Of a stretch of 54,621 bases of DNA, positions 1 to 8,673 are shown piece after piece. Both the position numbers and the translations under genes were made by a program. Location of the stretch: contig CAYUUV010000001.1 in assembly GCA_964448015.1 (NCBI GenBank), positions 1 to 54,621 of the forward strand. Reading direction: 5' to 3'. This stretch comes from JACKGS01 sp964448015. GTDB taxonomy: Bacteria; Patescibacteriota; Saccharimonadia; Saccharimonadales; UBA7683. The notes beneath the pieces were generated by a model. It was not told where the DNA came from. It saw nothing but the letters and a program-made list of their open reading frames with translations, and searched no databases. Within the stretch, counting starts at the first letter, position 1. Every line of letters begins with the position of its first letter.

Positions 1-634
1 TGAGTGGTAAAAAATAGTTCTTTGGAAGGTAGGGAAAGGTGTCAACTTCAAATATTGCCCCGACGTTCTCGCTCTGCATCACGTGCAGGGTCTTTTGAAT
101 GTCCAAATACTTTGTCACCTTTTTGCGAAGATACCGTGTGTTGGTTTCAAAATCAATTGCAAGTAAGTATGCGGGGAATACTGTTGATATCTTTTTATTG
201 GTAAACCAGTTATTACCTGCATCCTTAAAATAGAGCTGAATCGTAGTTGCAGCTTTTTCAAAGTTTATTCTTCGGGAGCGTACAACCATAAATTGTAGCT
301 GCTTAGCCTTTTTTACCGCATATTTTTCTTTGAGGTCTAGAAGATCACCGCCGGCCTTCATAATGACCAGTCGTTCTTTACCCGCAGGGCTAGCCGGAAG
401 TCCAATAACCGATTTCTCGACCGGACGCAGAACGCCAACCTCAATATTATTAGAAAGTGAGCCAAGATCTTTATCGCTGCATACAAAATAACGAATGGTG
501 TTTTCCTCAACCTTCACAATCACCTCAAAAGCGCTCAGCAGGCCGACATACTGTGAAAATACATTATAAAGACGCTGCCAATCTTCTTTGGTCACCGTAT
601 CTTTCAGTAGATAGAATTCAAAACAATGTTTCAT
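1..634 (-). CDS. Unknown protein, N-terminal 211 residues (runs off left edge)
   Basis: An open frame runs on the minus strand from an ATG at 634 to the window edge without a stop, so this is the N-terminal part of a longer protein. It begins MKHCFEFYLLKDTVTKEDW and has a mixed alpha/beta composition with no signal peptide or membrane segment in the visible part. I do not recognise the family. Short beta-rich N-terminal domains of this kind precede membrane-bound or secretion-type ATPases in related genomes, but no ATPase motif is visible here. A TATAAT box lies at 660-665 about 25 nt upstream of the start. The frame is long, uninterrupted and has no competing frame of similar quality. Confidence 0.7.
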   Translation of the reverse strand, partial: MKHCFEFYLLKDTVTKEDWQRLYNVFSQYVGLLSAFEVIVKVEENTIRYFVCSDKDLGSLSNNIEVGVLRPVEKSVIGLPASPAGKERLVIMKAGGDLLDLKEKYAVKKAKQLQFMVVRSRRINFEKAATTIQLYFKDAGNNWFTNKKISTVFPAYLLAIDFETNTRYLRKKVTKYLDIQKTLHVMQSENVGAIFEVDTFPYLPKNYFLPL

Positions 635-705
635 AAATAACGTACTTACGCTAAGTCGTATTATATACTACGAAATCTTTACTTACTATCGTTTTAGGTG
701 CACGA

Positions 706-1338
706 CTATGCCAGCGAGGCCCTCACCTCGGCCTCTGTGCTGATATAACCCAAGATATCATGGATAATCCCGTTAGTCACCGATACCTCGTGCGCAAATT
801 CTATCGGCGTTATCAACAAATCTTTCAGAACAATTGCATGAAAGCCATTATTCTGTGCGCCGACCGTGCTCGAAAACACGCATCTGGAAGCAAAGCCGCC
901 AACAAGTAGCACGGTTTGCACCTTATTACTTCTCAGCCACTCAGCTAGCTCCGGAACACTGAAGGCATCGGGTAATAATTTATCGACTTGCAGCTCACCT
1001 GCCACCGGCTTGGCACCGCAATATGCGTATGCTGACTGGCCGGGGCCCGAAATCGCAACGTCATTGTTGATCGTCATTCTCTGAGCAACAACCGGCGGTG
1101 ATATCGCAGGATCTTCAGTCATACGCGTCCAGGCGATTGGCATATTCTTAGACCTACACCATGCAATAAAACTATCGAGCTGCCCTACTGTACGTTCCAG
1201 GTCTTCACTAAATGTTTTTGGACTCGTTCCTGGGCTCATTCTAAATTGTCTATCTGCATAAGCAATCTGTTTATCAATAACCAGCAGCGCAATTTGAGAT
1301 TCTTTGAGCAGTGCTTTTATGTTACTTGCGTACGCCAT
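706..1338 (-). CDS. Isochorismatase-like cysteine hydrolase
   Basis: This 210-residue protein has the isochorismatase-family alpha/beta fold. The catalytic triad of the family can be placed at Asp22 (in LLVIDKQ), Lys120 (in VDKLLPDAF) and Cys153 (in GGFASRCV). Members hydrolyse amides or vinyl ethers such as nicotinamide, N-carbamoyl compounds or isochorismate; the substrate cannot be told from sequence and no siderophore or NAD genes are adjacent. It follows uvrB by 7 nt. It has its own -10 box, TATAAT at 1345-1350, which touches the uvrB stop codon and ends exactly 6 nt before the ATG, so its mRNA is probably leaderless and made independently of uvrB. Confidence 0.85.
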   Translation of the reverse strand: MAYASNIKALLKESQIALLVIDKQIAYADRQFRMSPGTSPKTFSEDLERTVGQLDSFIAWCRSKNMPIAWTRMTEDPAISPPVVAQRMTINNDVAISGPGQSAYAYCGAKPVAGELQVDKLLPDAFSVPELAEWLRSNKVQTVLLVGGFASRCVFSSTVGAQNNGFHAIVLKDLLITPIEFAHEVSVTNGIIHDILGYISTEAEVRASLA

Positions 1339-1345
1339 ACATTAA

Positions 1346-3319
1346 TTATAACCTTTCTTGTATCATTGCAATTTGGTCGCGCAGGTCTGCGGCCTCCTCA
1401 AAGCGGAGATTGGCACTCGCAAGATCCATTTGGGATTCCAGTTCTTTGATCAGATGTTTATATTCGTCCCGAGGAATCTTTTTAAGATCGAGCTTTGGCT
1501 TTTTGTCTTTTTCTGGGGCGCCGATGATGGCACGGAGACCTTCGTCGATAACTTTATCAACACCGGTTGGAGTGATGTTATGTTTGGTATTGTAGGCCTC
1601 TTGAATCTTCCGGCGGCGAGTGGTTTCATCAATGGTGAACTGCATTGATTTGGTGATTCGATCGGCATACATAATGACATGACCCTCTTCATGGCGAGCG
1701 GCCCGCCCAACCGTTTGAATCAGCGCCTGTGAGCTGCGCAGGAAGCCTTCTTTGTCGGCATCCATGATGGCGACTAGGCTGACCTCGGGCAGATCAAGCC
1801 CTTCACGTAACAGATTAATACCGACCAGCACATCGTAGATACCGAGCCGTAAATCACGCAAGATATCAGTCCGATCGAGAGTATCAACATCACTGTGCAA
1901 GTAGGCAGTTTTGATATCAAGATCTTGCAAATATTCAGTCAGGTCTTCCGCCATGCGCTTGGTGAGCGTGGTCACTAGCACACGCTGCCCTTTGAGGGTA
2001 GTTTCGCGAATTTCTTTAATTAAATCGTCTATTTGCGCTTCGGTTTTTCTGATTTCGATTGGCGGATCAAGTAACCCGGTTGGGCGGATCACCTGTTCAA
2101 CCGGCTTACCACTACGTTCAAGTTCATATTCCCCAGGAGTAGCAGAAACGTACACCACCTGATTGACATGGCTTTCAAATTCATCAAACTTCAGCGGCCG
2201 GTTATCGAGCGCACTCGGCAATCGAAAACCATGCTCGACCAGCACCTCTTTTCTCGCCCGATCGCCGTTATACATACCTCTCACCTGCGGCAACGTCATG
2301 TGGCTTTCGTCTACGAGCATCAAAAAATCATCGGGAAAATAGTCGAGCAGTGTGGCTGGCTGCTCACCCGGTTCACGGTTAGTGAGGTAGCGCGAGTAGT
2401 TTTCGATCCCTTTGACAAAACCAGTCTCTTCGAGCATTTCAAGGTCAAATTTGGTCCGCTGTGAGAGCCGCTGTGCTTCAAGTAATTTATTGTTCGATTC
2501 AAAATAGTTGAGACGCTGTTCGTATTCTTGCCGAATATTACCGATGGCGACTTTGAGTTTGTCGTGCGGTGTCACATAATGCGAACCCGGATAAATAGTG
2601 ACCTGCTCCGGCTCAGTAATGATTTCTCCGGTCAGTGGATTGATTTCAGTCAACCTATCAACTTGGTCTCCAAAAAACTCAATTCGATAGGCCGTTTCAC
2701 CGCCCGCCGGAAAGACATCTACCACATCACCGCGAACCCGGAAGTTTGAACGGCTAAAATCAATGTCATTACGATGATACTGAATATCAGTTAGATGCCG
2801 GATGAGTTTATCTTGTTTGCGCTGTTCACCAACCGCCACTTTAAGGGACATTTCACCGTAATCATCACGAGAGCCAATACCGTAAATACAACTCACTGAG
2901 GCGACAATAATACAATCACGCCGTCCAAGCAAGGCTGACGTGGCGGCATGTCGCAGCCGGTCAATTTCTTCATTGATCTTTGAATCTTTTTCTATATAGG
3001 TATCGCTTGAAGGCATATAGGCCTCTGGCTGATAATAATCGAAGTAGCTGACAAAGTAGTGAACTTCATTTTCCGGGAAGAATGTTCGGAATTCTGAATA
3101 GAGCTGCGCCGCCAGTGTCTTATTGTGGCTGAGTACAAGCGTGGGCTTCTGCACGTTTTGAATGACATTCGCCATAGTGAACGTCTTGCCAGAACCCGTA
3201 ACGCCAAGCAGGGTCTGTTCTTTTTGCCCCTTGCCAAGACCTTCTGTCAGTAAACGAATTGCCTCCGGCTGGTCACCCGTCGGCTGATACTTCGTCGCAA
3301 GCTGAAATTTCTTATCCAT
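1346..3319 (-). CDS. uvrB: UvrABC excinuclease subunit B
   Basis: This 657-residue protein is full length for UvrB, the DNA-damage verifying helicase-like subunit of nucleotide excision repair, which is loaded by UvrA and recruits UvrC. Visible features are the Walker A loop GVTGSGKT near residue 40, the beta-hairpin region rich in tyrosines (HYFVSYFDYYQPEAY), the DESH motif of helicase motif II, the C-terminal helicase motif QTVGRAAR, and a C-terminal UVR motif (LESQMDLASANLRFEEAADLRD cut short here) that binds UvrC. The start follows a TACACT box at 3326-3331 that ends 6 nt before the ATG, suggesting a leaderless transcript. No LexA-type operator was recognised upstream. uvrA and uvrC are not in the window. 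Confidence 0.97.
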   Translation of the reverse strand: MDKKFQLATKYQPTGDQPEAIRLLTEGLGKGQKEQTLLGVTGSGKTFTMANVIQNVQKPTLVLSHNKTLAAQLYSEFRTFFPENEVHYFVSYFDYYQPEAYMPSSDTYIEKDSKINEEIDRLRHAATSALLGRRDCIIVASVSCIYGIGSRDDYGEMSLKVAVGEQRKQDKLIRHLTDIQYHRNDIDFSRSNFRVRGDVVDVFPAGGETAYRIEFFGDQVDRLTEINPLTGEIITEPEQVTIYPGSHYVTPHDKLKVAIGNIRQEYEQRLNYFESNNKLLEAQRLSQRTKFDLEMLEETGFVKGIENYSRYLTNREPGEQPATLLDYFPDDFLMLVDESHMTLPQVRGMYNGDRARKEVLVEHGFRLPSALDNRPLKFDEFESHVNQVVYVSATPGEYELERSGKPVEQVIRPTGLLDPPIEIRKTEAQIDDLIKEIRETTLKGQRVLVTTLTKRMAEDLTEYLQDLDIKTAYLHSDVDTLDRTDILRDLRLGIYDVLVGINLLREGLDLPEVSLVAIMDADKEGFLRSSQALIQTVGRAARHEEGHVIMYADRITKSMQFTIDETTRRRKIQEAYNTKHNITPTGVDKVIDEGLRAIIGAPEKDKKPKLDLKKIPRDEYKHLIKELESQMDLASANLRFEEAADLRDQIAMIQERL

Positions 3320-3466
3320 TCTACCAGTGTAGCAAAGATTAGAGCTAAGACCGCTTCAATTAACCGTATGACTGCGTTGAATACTTTCATTAAGCCTGCT
3401 TCCCATGCTGCATCTTTGATAGACCTAGCTTCGTATACGTGCACTTTCGAGGGTAATTAGGTGTAT

Positions 3467-4135
3467 CTAATTCGTGTTTGCCCGTGGGGTTCCACGTCCG
3501 TCACCACTGTCACAGCTGGGCTGTATCTCTTTGGGTATCTTATGCTGGTCTACGAAACTGCATGCAAGACCTTGCTGGGTGCCAATTATTTGTGACCACG
3601 ATCCATCAGTCTGCCGCTTCAAGATACTGACAAACCCGCCGCCTTCTTCCTCAACCGGTTTTATAGAGCGACAACCTATACCGATAGCTGCAAACCCGCT
3701 CGACTGAACATACTGCGAGTCACCGCTCGTGTTCTTCAGTTTAAGAATCGCGGGGGTAATCTTCTCAACACTGCCACCCCTGCCATCTGGCACAAGGTAC
3801 TTCATTGCCTGTGCAGCATCTTTATTGCATACCGCCAACAGTGCAGTATGAATTTTCTCGGCATCCTGTTCGATAGAATATGAGGTTGCTTGCGCAGTAC
3901 CAGTAGTATTCTGCTGCTTCAGTTTTGCTAACTGGCTAGTCAGCTCACTGATTTCTAAATTACGCATGTTGATATTGGCTTTATATTCTTGAATCTGACT
4001 ATGCCATTTGTAGCCAGCAAGACCAAGGAAAATTAAGAATACCGCTATAAACAATACTCGTACAATTATGTTTGATTTTTTCTGAACACCTCGACTGCCC
4101 GCTGTTACATCGTGATCGTCCTCAGTATCCTGCAT
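3467..4135 (-). CDS. Membrane-anchored coiled-coil protein, paralogue 1
   Basis: A 222-residue protein with a short charged cytoplasmic N-terminus, one transmembrane helix at about residues 22-45 (VRVLFIAVFLIFLGLAGY), a heptad-like coiled coil at about 50-75 (ISELTSQLAKLKQQ) and an exported C-terminal domain of about 140 residues with four cysteines. The start was placed at the second ATG because AAGGAG at 4142-4147 touches the first ATG (4141) but is 6 nt from this one. It lies 34 nt after a protein of identical architecture (4170-4811); a third copy sits at 43326-43949. Function unknown; inferred to be cell-surface domains held by one helix. Confidence 0.75.
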   Translation of the reverse strand: MQDTEDDHDVTAGSRGVQKKSNIIVRVLFIAVFLIFLGLAGYKWHSQIQEYKANINMRNLEISELTSQLAKLKQQNTTGTAQATSYSIEQDAEKIHTALLAVCNKDAAQAMKYLVPDGRGGSVEKITPAILKLKNTSGDSQYVQSSGFAAIGIGCRSIKPVEEEGGGFVSILKRQTDGSWSQIIGTQQGLACSFVDQHKIPKEIQPSCDSGDGRGTPRANTN

Positions 4136-4169
4136 GTCCATCTCCTTATATTCAAATTATGGCCCTGGA

Positions 4170-4811
4170 TTAATCTACCGTAACACGTTTCACGGGCAAC
4201 GGCTCTAGTTTGGCAAATTGCTCTAAAATAGATGCTTTATAGGGTGCCTCCAGGCCTGTAGGGTTACTGGTACAGGTTTGCTCAAACGATTTGTACATAT
4301 AAATTTGACCATCAAACCCGGTGACATGTTTTGATGGCTCGGGAACTTGGCCTGCCTGCGCCCGCGTGATAGTACCAATTTGACCTTCGTAGTTCACGCA
4401 AGTGGCGATTCTATCAAGTGAAGCAGAGGTAATCTCAACGTACGTTGAACCCATTTCCGTTTTTATACGATATACAACGTCAGTGTACTTGTCATTTAGG
4501 GGCATACGAATCTTCCATTCAGGTATATTCAAGTAACTAAAGTGAGAGACATCACCCGTATCATCAATGCTTGACACATCCAGCTCTTTTTTCAGCCGCT
4601 CGTTGTCGGCTTCAAGGGCGGTGATCTTCTTCGTATACTGGCTCTTCTGGCTTGAAATAGCACCCATATACCCACCAGAAAAACCGATCCCCAGGGCAAT
4701 GAGCGTTACTATCACGAGCAAGAGTATTTTTGGCGAACTCTTCGTAGGCGGCGGGGTCACTGAATGTGTTTGATCTACTTGTGTAGCTGTCGGGTCTTGA
4801 TTCGGATACAT
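4170..4811 (-). CDS. Membrane-anchored coiled-coil protein, paralogue 2
   Basis: A 213-residue protein with a Pro/Thr-rich N-terminus, a transmembrane helix at about residues 28-50 (ILLLVIVTLIALGIGFSGGY), a coiled coil (KITALEADNERLKKEL) and an exported domain of about 135 residues carrying two cysteines. GAGGT lies 7 nt before the ATG. Its architecture matches the downstream gene at 3467-4135 and the distant gene at 43326-43949: all three have the same order and spacing of helix, coiled coil and C-terminal beta-rich domain, although sequence similarity of the outer domains is weak by eye. I do not recognise a family. The coiled coil suggests oligomers. Confidence 0.75.
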   Translation of the reverse strand: MYPNQDPTATQVDQTHSVTPPPTKSSPKILLLVIVTLIALGIGFSGGYMGAISSQKSQYTKKITALEADNERLKKELDVSSIDDTGDVSHFSYLNIPEWKIRMPLNDKYTDVVYRIKTEMGSTYVEITSASLDRIATCVNYEGQIGTITRAQAGQVPEPSKHVTGFDGQIYMYKSFEQTCTSNPTGLEAPYKASILEQFAKLEPLPVKRVTVD

Positions 4812-4821
4812 AGTTATTACC

Positions 4822-5445
4822 TCACTTTTCTATAGTATGTCGTTCTTCAAGTATTTTTACAATTCTTTCAACCAAAACCGACGGGTCAGTTTCAAAAAAA
4901 ACATCGTGTCGAGTATCACAAACGCCGTCATGACACATACCAGCAGCAAGCATCAGGTGCTCAAACTCATCACCTACACCACCTGCATCTTGCAGTACAC
5001 CGACTGGAATGTGACTTTCAATTGCCGTTGCAAATTCATGTACGGTACCCATTCTGCCACCAATGCTCAACACCGCATCTGAACTTTGTACCAAAAGCGT
5101 ATCGCGGCCAACATATCGCAAACCGCTGTAAAGAATAAAGTCATAGGCGGTCGTGGGCAGACGATATTTTTGAATGTGCTCGTTTGTGCTTGCAGCCGGA
5201 CTAATACCAATGCTCATACCGCCAACACTCTTCGCACCCTGCGCCGCCCAATCAGGCAAGCCAACTGTCGCACCAGTAATGAGTACATGCCCCTGCAGGG
5301 CGACTTGCCGACCGAGCTCATAGGCTAACTTGTAATCCATTTCTACGGTCCTACCGCGAGCTGCACCACTCACACAAATAGTCAATCTGCGCTTGGGGCT
5401 GCGGGGGACTAATTTCACTTGTTTGGGTCGTGTCGTTTGACTCAT
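4822..5445 (-). CDS. SLOG/LOG-like Rossmann nucleotide-binding protein
   Basis: A 207-residue protein of the TIGR00725/SLOG superfamily. It has the start strand ICVSGAARG, a LITGATVGLPDWAAQGAK segment resembling the nucleotide-binding loop of lysine-decarboxylase-like LOG proteins, and the SIGGRMGTVHEFATAI segment that corresponds to the PGGxGTxxE motif of LOG enzymes, with Arg in place of the second small residue. Relatives bind or hydrolyse nucleotide derivatives. Its ATG overlaps the stop of the 5445-6716 gene by one base, so the two are translationally coupled and probably act together. Confidence 0.75.
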   Translation of the reverse strand: MSQTTRPKQVKLVPRSPKRRLTICVSGAARGRTVEMDYKLAYELGRQVALQGHVLITGATVGLPDWAAQGAKSVGGMSIGISPAASTNEHIQKYRLPTTAYDFILYSGLRYVGRDTLLVQSSDAVLSIGGRMGTVHEFATAIESHIPVGVLQDAGGVGDEFEHLMLAAGMCHDGVCDTRHDVFFETDPSVLVERIVKILEERHTIEK

Positions 5446-6716
5446 TACCGTATTAACTCCTCTGGTTTAATCATATCGTTATCTAATTGCTGCAACACCT
5501 GCCGCTTGAGTTCGGGTTCACCCAAGTAACGTATGAAGATCTCGTTCCATAAACTTTCGCGCATATGGTAGAAGTATCTTCCTTCAAACGTCTCCTCATT
5601 ACTGTAAGCAAATGCAACATCAAAAAGATTCAGTGCAACTGGTGTCAGGTCGTTGTCTAGCACGCCAACGTAATCCAGATCCTCCCAAAACTTCAGTTCG
5701 GGACTGACATCGTACAGAACCTCTGCCGCTTTACGCCAGTGAAGATCTTCTGGCTGCACATGCGGCTGAAAGGCCTCTGGCGGTTGTTCACCAAGTTTGC
5801 CAAAATAACGCTGAATGACTCGCCAATGAATATGGAAGTTGGCAATTGTAGCACCCGTTCCGGTATCGGCAATCAGGGTTTCGGAAATTATCTGACCAAA
5901 CTGCGGCATAGTGCTCTTGAGTTTAAAGAAGGCGGAATAAAGCCGGACTTCATTAATATAGTGGAACAGGAGAGGCAGCAATTTAAGTGACATGCCTCGC
6001 ATATGCGTCTGTTTCATGGGCATTACAATAATCGTGCCGAGTTCTTTTGTATGAGTCACGTTGTGTTTCTTCTTTTTCACAAATTGTTCCGTCATATCTG
6101 CCCACTTTTTGTGATCCATGACAATAACTTCAATAGTGCGCGATTCAAAATCTGAAGGACGAATACGTTCTTTAAAAAGCTCGTCATAGGCGTTCAGCCA
6201 TTCTCCGCCTTCACTGAATCGTAAAGCAGAGTAGATTTCTGAAAAGTTTTCATTTTTAAACATGCTTTCCAGCGACCGGTAGCCCAGATGTTTCATCATC
6301 TTTTTGGGCGGCATTTCTCTAAGCAGTTCCTTGGCAACCGATTTTTTTAAAACCCAGCAATCTCGTGGAATCTGAACCGACTGAGCAACCTCAACCAGCT
6401 TCGGAATCATCTCACGAACTGGCGCCTCATCACTGCTACCCAGACTCTTTGCAAGATTCACATTATGTTCTTTTACACGGTGCGACAGTGCATGAAAGAG
6501 CTCTTTGGCCGTTGTATCTTGGCTATCAAGGCCAAGACTGCGCGTTGCGGCATGAGTTTTTTCAATAATTTCGGCGGTCAATTTATTATCGATATTCTTG
6601 CGACCAGTTAAGAATTCTAGCTCATGCAAGCTTTGTGTAAAAAGCGGTTCTTGTGCTGCTAGAAGATCTCTGAGTAATTTTGTCATATGTTTATGTAACT
6701 TATGCTTTATTTTCAA
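5445..6716 (-). CDS. Large unknown soluble protein
   Basis: A 423-residue, probably soluble, basic and helix-rich protein with no family I can name. Notable parts are a Lys-rich stretch (FVKKKKHNVTHTKE), a histidine-containing HIHWRVIQRYFGKLG segment and an acidic FWEDLDYVGVLDNDL segment that could form a metal or nucleic-acid site, but no known motif is complete. The listed start is TTG at 6716; an ATG ten codons in (6686) is the alternative, and neither has a strong Shine-Dalgarno site. The stop overlaps the start of the SLOG-family gene by one base. The pairing of a nucleotide-binding SLOG protein with an unknown effector-sized protein is worth noting. Confidence 0.7.
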   Translation of the reverse strand: MKIKHKLHKHMTKLLRDLLAAQEPLFTQSLHELEFLTGRKNIDNKLTAEIIEKTHAATRSLGLDSQDTTAKELFHALSHRVKEHNVNLAKSLGSSDEAPVREMIPKLVEVAQSVQIPRDCWVLKKSVAKELLREMPPKKMMKHLGYRSLESMFKNENFSEIYSALRFSEGGEWLNAYDELFKERIRPSDFESRTIEVIVMDHKKWADMTEQFVKKKKHNVTHTKELGTIIVMPMKQTHMRGMSLKLLPLLFHYINEVRLYSAFFKLKSTMPQFGQIISETLIADTGTGATIANFHIHWRVIQRYFGKLGEQPPEAFQPHVQPEDLHWRKAAEVLYDVSPELKFWEDLDYVGVLDNDLTPVALNLFDVAFAYSNEETFEGRYFYHMRESLWNEIFIRYLGEPELKRQVLQQLDNDMIKPEELIR

Positions 6717-6749
6717 GTATACCTGATTAGTAAGCCTCTTGCCAACCTC

Positions 6750-7721
6750 TTATATATCTTTGACCTCAAGAGGCATATCATGTAGCGTGGCACCCTGCTG
6801 CAGAATACCAGCCTTAGCCCCAATTTGACCAACAACACTGGTTGAATTCGCACTACCGAACACTAGTGCATCTTCCAGTAAGCCTCCTTGAGCAATAATT
6901 GAGGTGAAACCGCTAAAGAAGGCATCTCCCGCACCGGTTCTGTCCAAGACAGGTACGTCGTCGTACATACCTGCTTGAACCATCTTCTTTCCATCGGTAG
7001 CCACCGCACCATGCGGACCATCCGTGACCACAACATAGGGAATGGTACCGGTGGCGGCACGGGCCAGCTCTTCGCTGGTTTGACCTTCAAATAGCATTTG
7101 CATTTCTTCTTTATTAGCATTCAAAATAGTCAGCTTTGGCAATAACGCACCTAAACGGCCAGCATCAGCCAGTTCGCCTTTGCCAGGATTAAAGGCAACT
7201 TTGACCCCGTTTGTAGCTGCCCAGTCAACAAGAAACTCTAATACTTCAAAATTACCGCCCAGAGTGCTCAAAAAAAGCCAGTCGGCCTTGATATCTTTCA
7301 CGGATGAGAATGTATCTGCGTGATAATGAGTACTTGCACCGCGGTACGTTAAAATAGTGCGCTCGCCGCTATCAGCCAGTAGAATAACTGAGTAGCCGGT
7401 ATTGTACTTTTCGGAGTGGACCATGTACTGCGCATTGATCGATTCCCTGTCAAGATCAGCAAGCACCGATTCTCCGGCCGGGTCGCGGCCAATTTGACCG
7501 ATAAAAATTGTCTCCAGACCTTGTCGCGCGAAGGTAGTTGCGCCATTCATGGCACCACCGCCGGTACTAAAATTAATCTGATTCACATCAGCTTTAGCAC
7601 CCATCGGCAACTCAGCAAAGCAATGTTCCGGATCTGTACAGACCGCTGCAAACGCATCACTATGACTCATAAAAACGTCTTGTACCGCCGCACCGATACT
7701 CAGCATAACTGGTTTGTTCAT
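6750..7721 (-). CDS. PfkB-family sugar kinase
   Basis: A 323-residue ribokinase-fold kinase. The N-terminal PfkB signature region is STGGGAMNGATTFARQG followed by IGRDPAGE; the C-terminal signature DRTGAGDAFFSGF contains the catalytic Asp of the GAGD anion hole. The family phosphorylates sugars such as ribose, fructose, fructose-6-phosphate or nucleosides with ATP. It is followed 20 nt upstream by class II aldolase and split transketolase, so an inferred role is supplying a phosphorylated sugar, possibly fructose-1,6-bisphosphate, to glycolysis. Substrate is not determinable from sequence. AAGGA precedes the ATG by 9 nt. Confidence 0.88.
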   Translation of the reverse strand: MNKPVMLSIGAAVQDVFMSHSDAFAAVCTDPEHCFAELPMGAKADVNQINFSTGGGAMNGATTFARQGLETIFIGQIGRDPAGESVLADLDRESINAQYMVHSEKYNTGYSVILLADSGERTILTYRGASTHYHADTFSSVKDIKADWLFLSTLGGNFEVLEFLVDWAATNGVKVAFNPGKGELADAGRLGALLPKLTILNANKEEMQMLFEGQTSEELARAATGTIPYVVVTDGPHGAVATDGKKMVQAGMYDDVPVLDRTGAGDAFFSGFTSIIAQGGLLEDALVFGSANSTSVVGQIGAKAGILQQGATLHDMPLEVKDI

Positions 7722-7740
7722 ATCTTTTTGTCCTTTTTAC

Positions 7741-8652
7741 TTATACAATTGCTCGTTTTGCCGAACCGAACGCATTAATCTTTTCTTCTACCACCTTCTG
7801 CACTGCGGTATAGACTTCGGGCATCAATTTAACAACCGCGTATTCATCAGGGTTGTCTTTGAGAACCTTTTCCAGAGTATCTCGAAAGGCAATACGCATA
7901 TCAGTATTAATATTGATCTTGCTCACACCAACCTTGGCAGCCTCTTCAAAATAATGGAGTGGCGTACCCGAACCACCATGTAGGCTGATATTACACTCGA
8001 TAGCGTCACGTATTTTCTTGAGGAGCTCAAGATCAAGCACTTTTGGTACATCATATTTACCATGCAAATTACCCACCGCTGCTGCGAACGTATCAATACC
8101 AGTTGTCATAACAAAATCTTTTGAACCGGCAGGGGTCGAAAATGTTTTTTTGATTTCCTCATAATCTATACCGCCCTCGTGAACGTTAGATGAACCCCCA
8201 AAATAATGCGGCTCGCTCTCGACTAGCGCGCCAGTGAACTTGGCGTACTCAACCACTTCGCGAGTTTCGTTGATAATTTCTTCTTCAGTTGCATCTTTAC
8301 GTGCCTGAGAAATGTCGATGTGAATGAACTCAAACCCAGCATCAATTCCGCGCTTGGCATCTTCAACACTAGGGCTGTGGTCGAGATTGATGTACATTTC
8401 AATTCCATACTCAATTTTGTAGTTATCTACCAAATCTCTGATATTGTCGATACCAATCGCCTCAACCTCGCCCTTACTCACCTCAACCAGTACCGGTGAA
8501 TTCTTGGCTTGCGCTGCCCGACAAATTGCAATGAGCGTTTCTTGGTTGTCGATGTTAAATGCGCCGACTGCAAACTTTTGCTGTCGTGCACGTTGCATAA
8601 GATGTCGTGCTTTAATACAGTTTTCTCTGATTTGTCGTACGGTCAAGCTCAT
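7741..8652 (-). CDS. fba: Class II fructose-bisphosphate aldolase
   Basis: A 303-residue zinc-dependent aldolase of the FbaA/GatY group, which splits fructose-1,6-bisphosphate (or tagatose-1,6-bisphosphate) into two triose phosphates. Visible family residues: the Asp-His pair in NLDHSPS, Glu/His in VESEPHYFGG, His in GNLHGKYD, the phosphate loop HGGSGTP and the NINTDMR segment. Length is normal. AAAGGAG precedes the ATG by 8 nt. It lies between transketolase and the PfkB kinase on the same strand with 20-22 nt gaps, so these genes very probably form one operon for sugar phosphate interconversion. Confidence 0.93.
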   Translation of the reverse strand: MSLTVRQIRENCIKARHLMQRARQQKFAVGAFNIDNQETLIAICRAAQAKNSPVLVEVSKGEVEAIGIDNIRDLVDNYKIEYGIEMYINLDHSPSVEDAKRGIDAGFEFIHIDISQARKDATEEEIINETREVVEYAKFTGALVESEPHYFGGSSNVHEGGIDYEEIKKTFSTPAGSKDFVMTTGIDTFAAAVGNLHGKYDVPKVLDLELLKKIRDAIECNISLHGGSGTPLHYFEEAAKVGVSKININTDMRIAFRDTLEKVLKDNPDEYAVVKLMPEVYTAVQKVVEEKINAFGSAKRAIV

Positions 8653-8673
8653 AATGATTTCTCCTTTTGAATT

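Noticed and set aside
3247..3444. 65-codon minus-strand frame upstream of uvrB
   Set aside because: More than a third overlaps uvrB in another frame and the rest covers the uvrB promoter.
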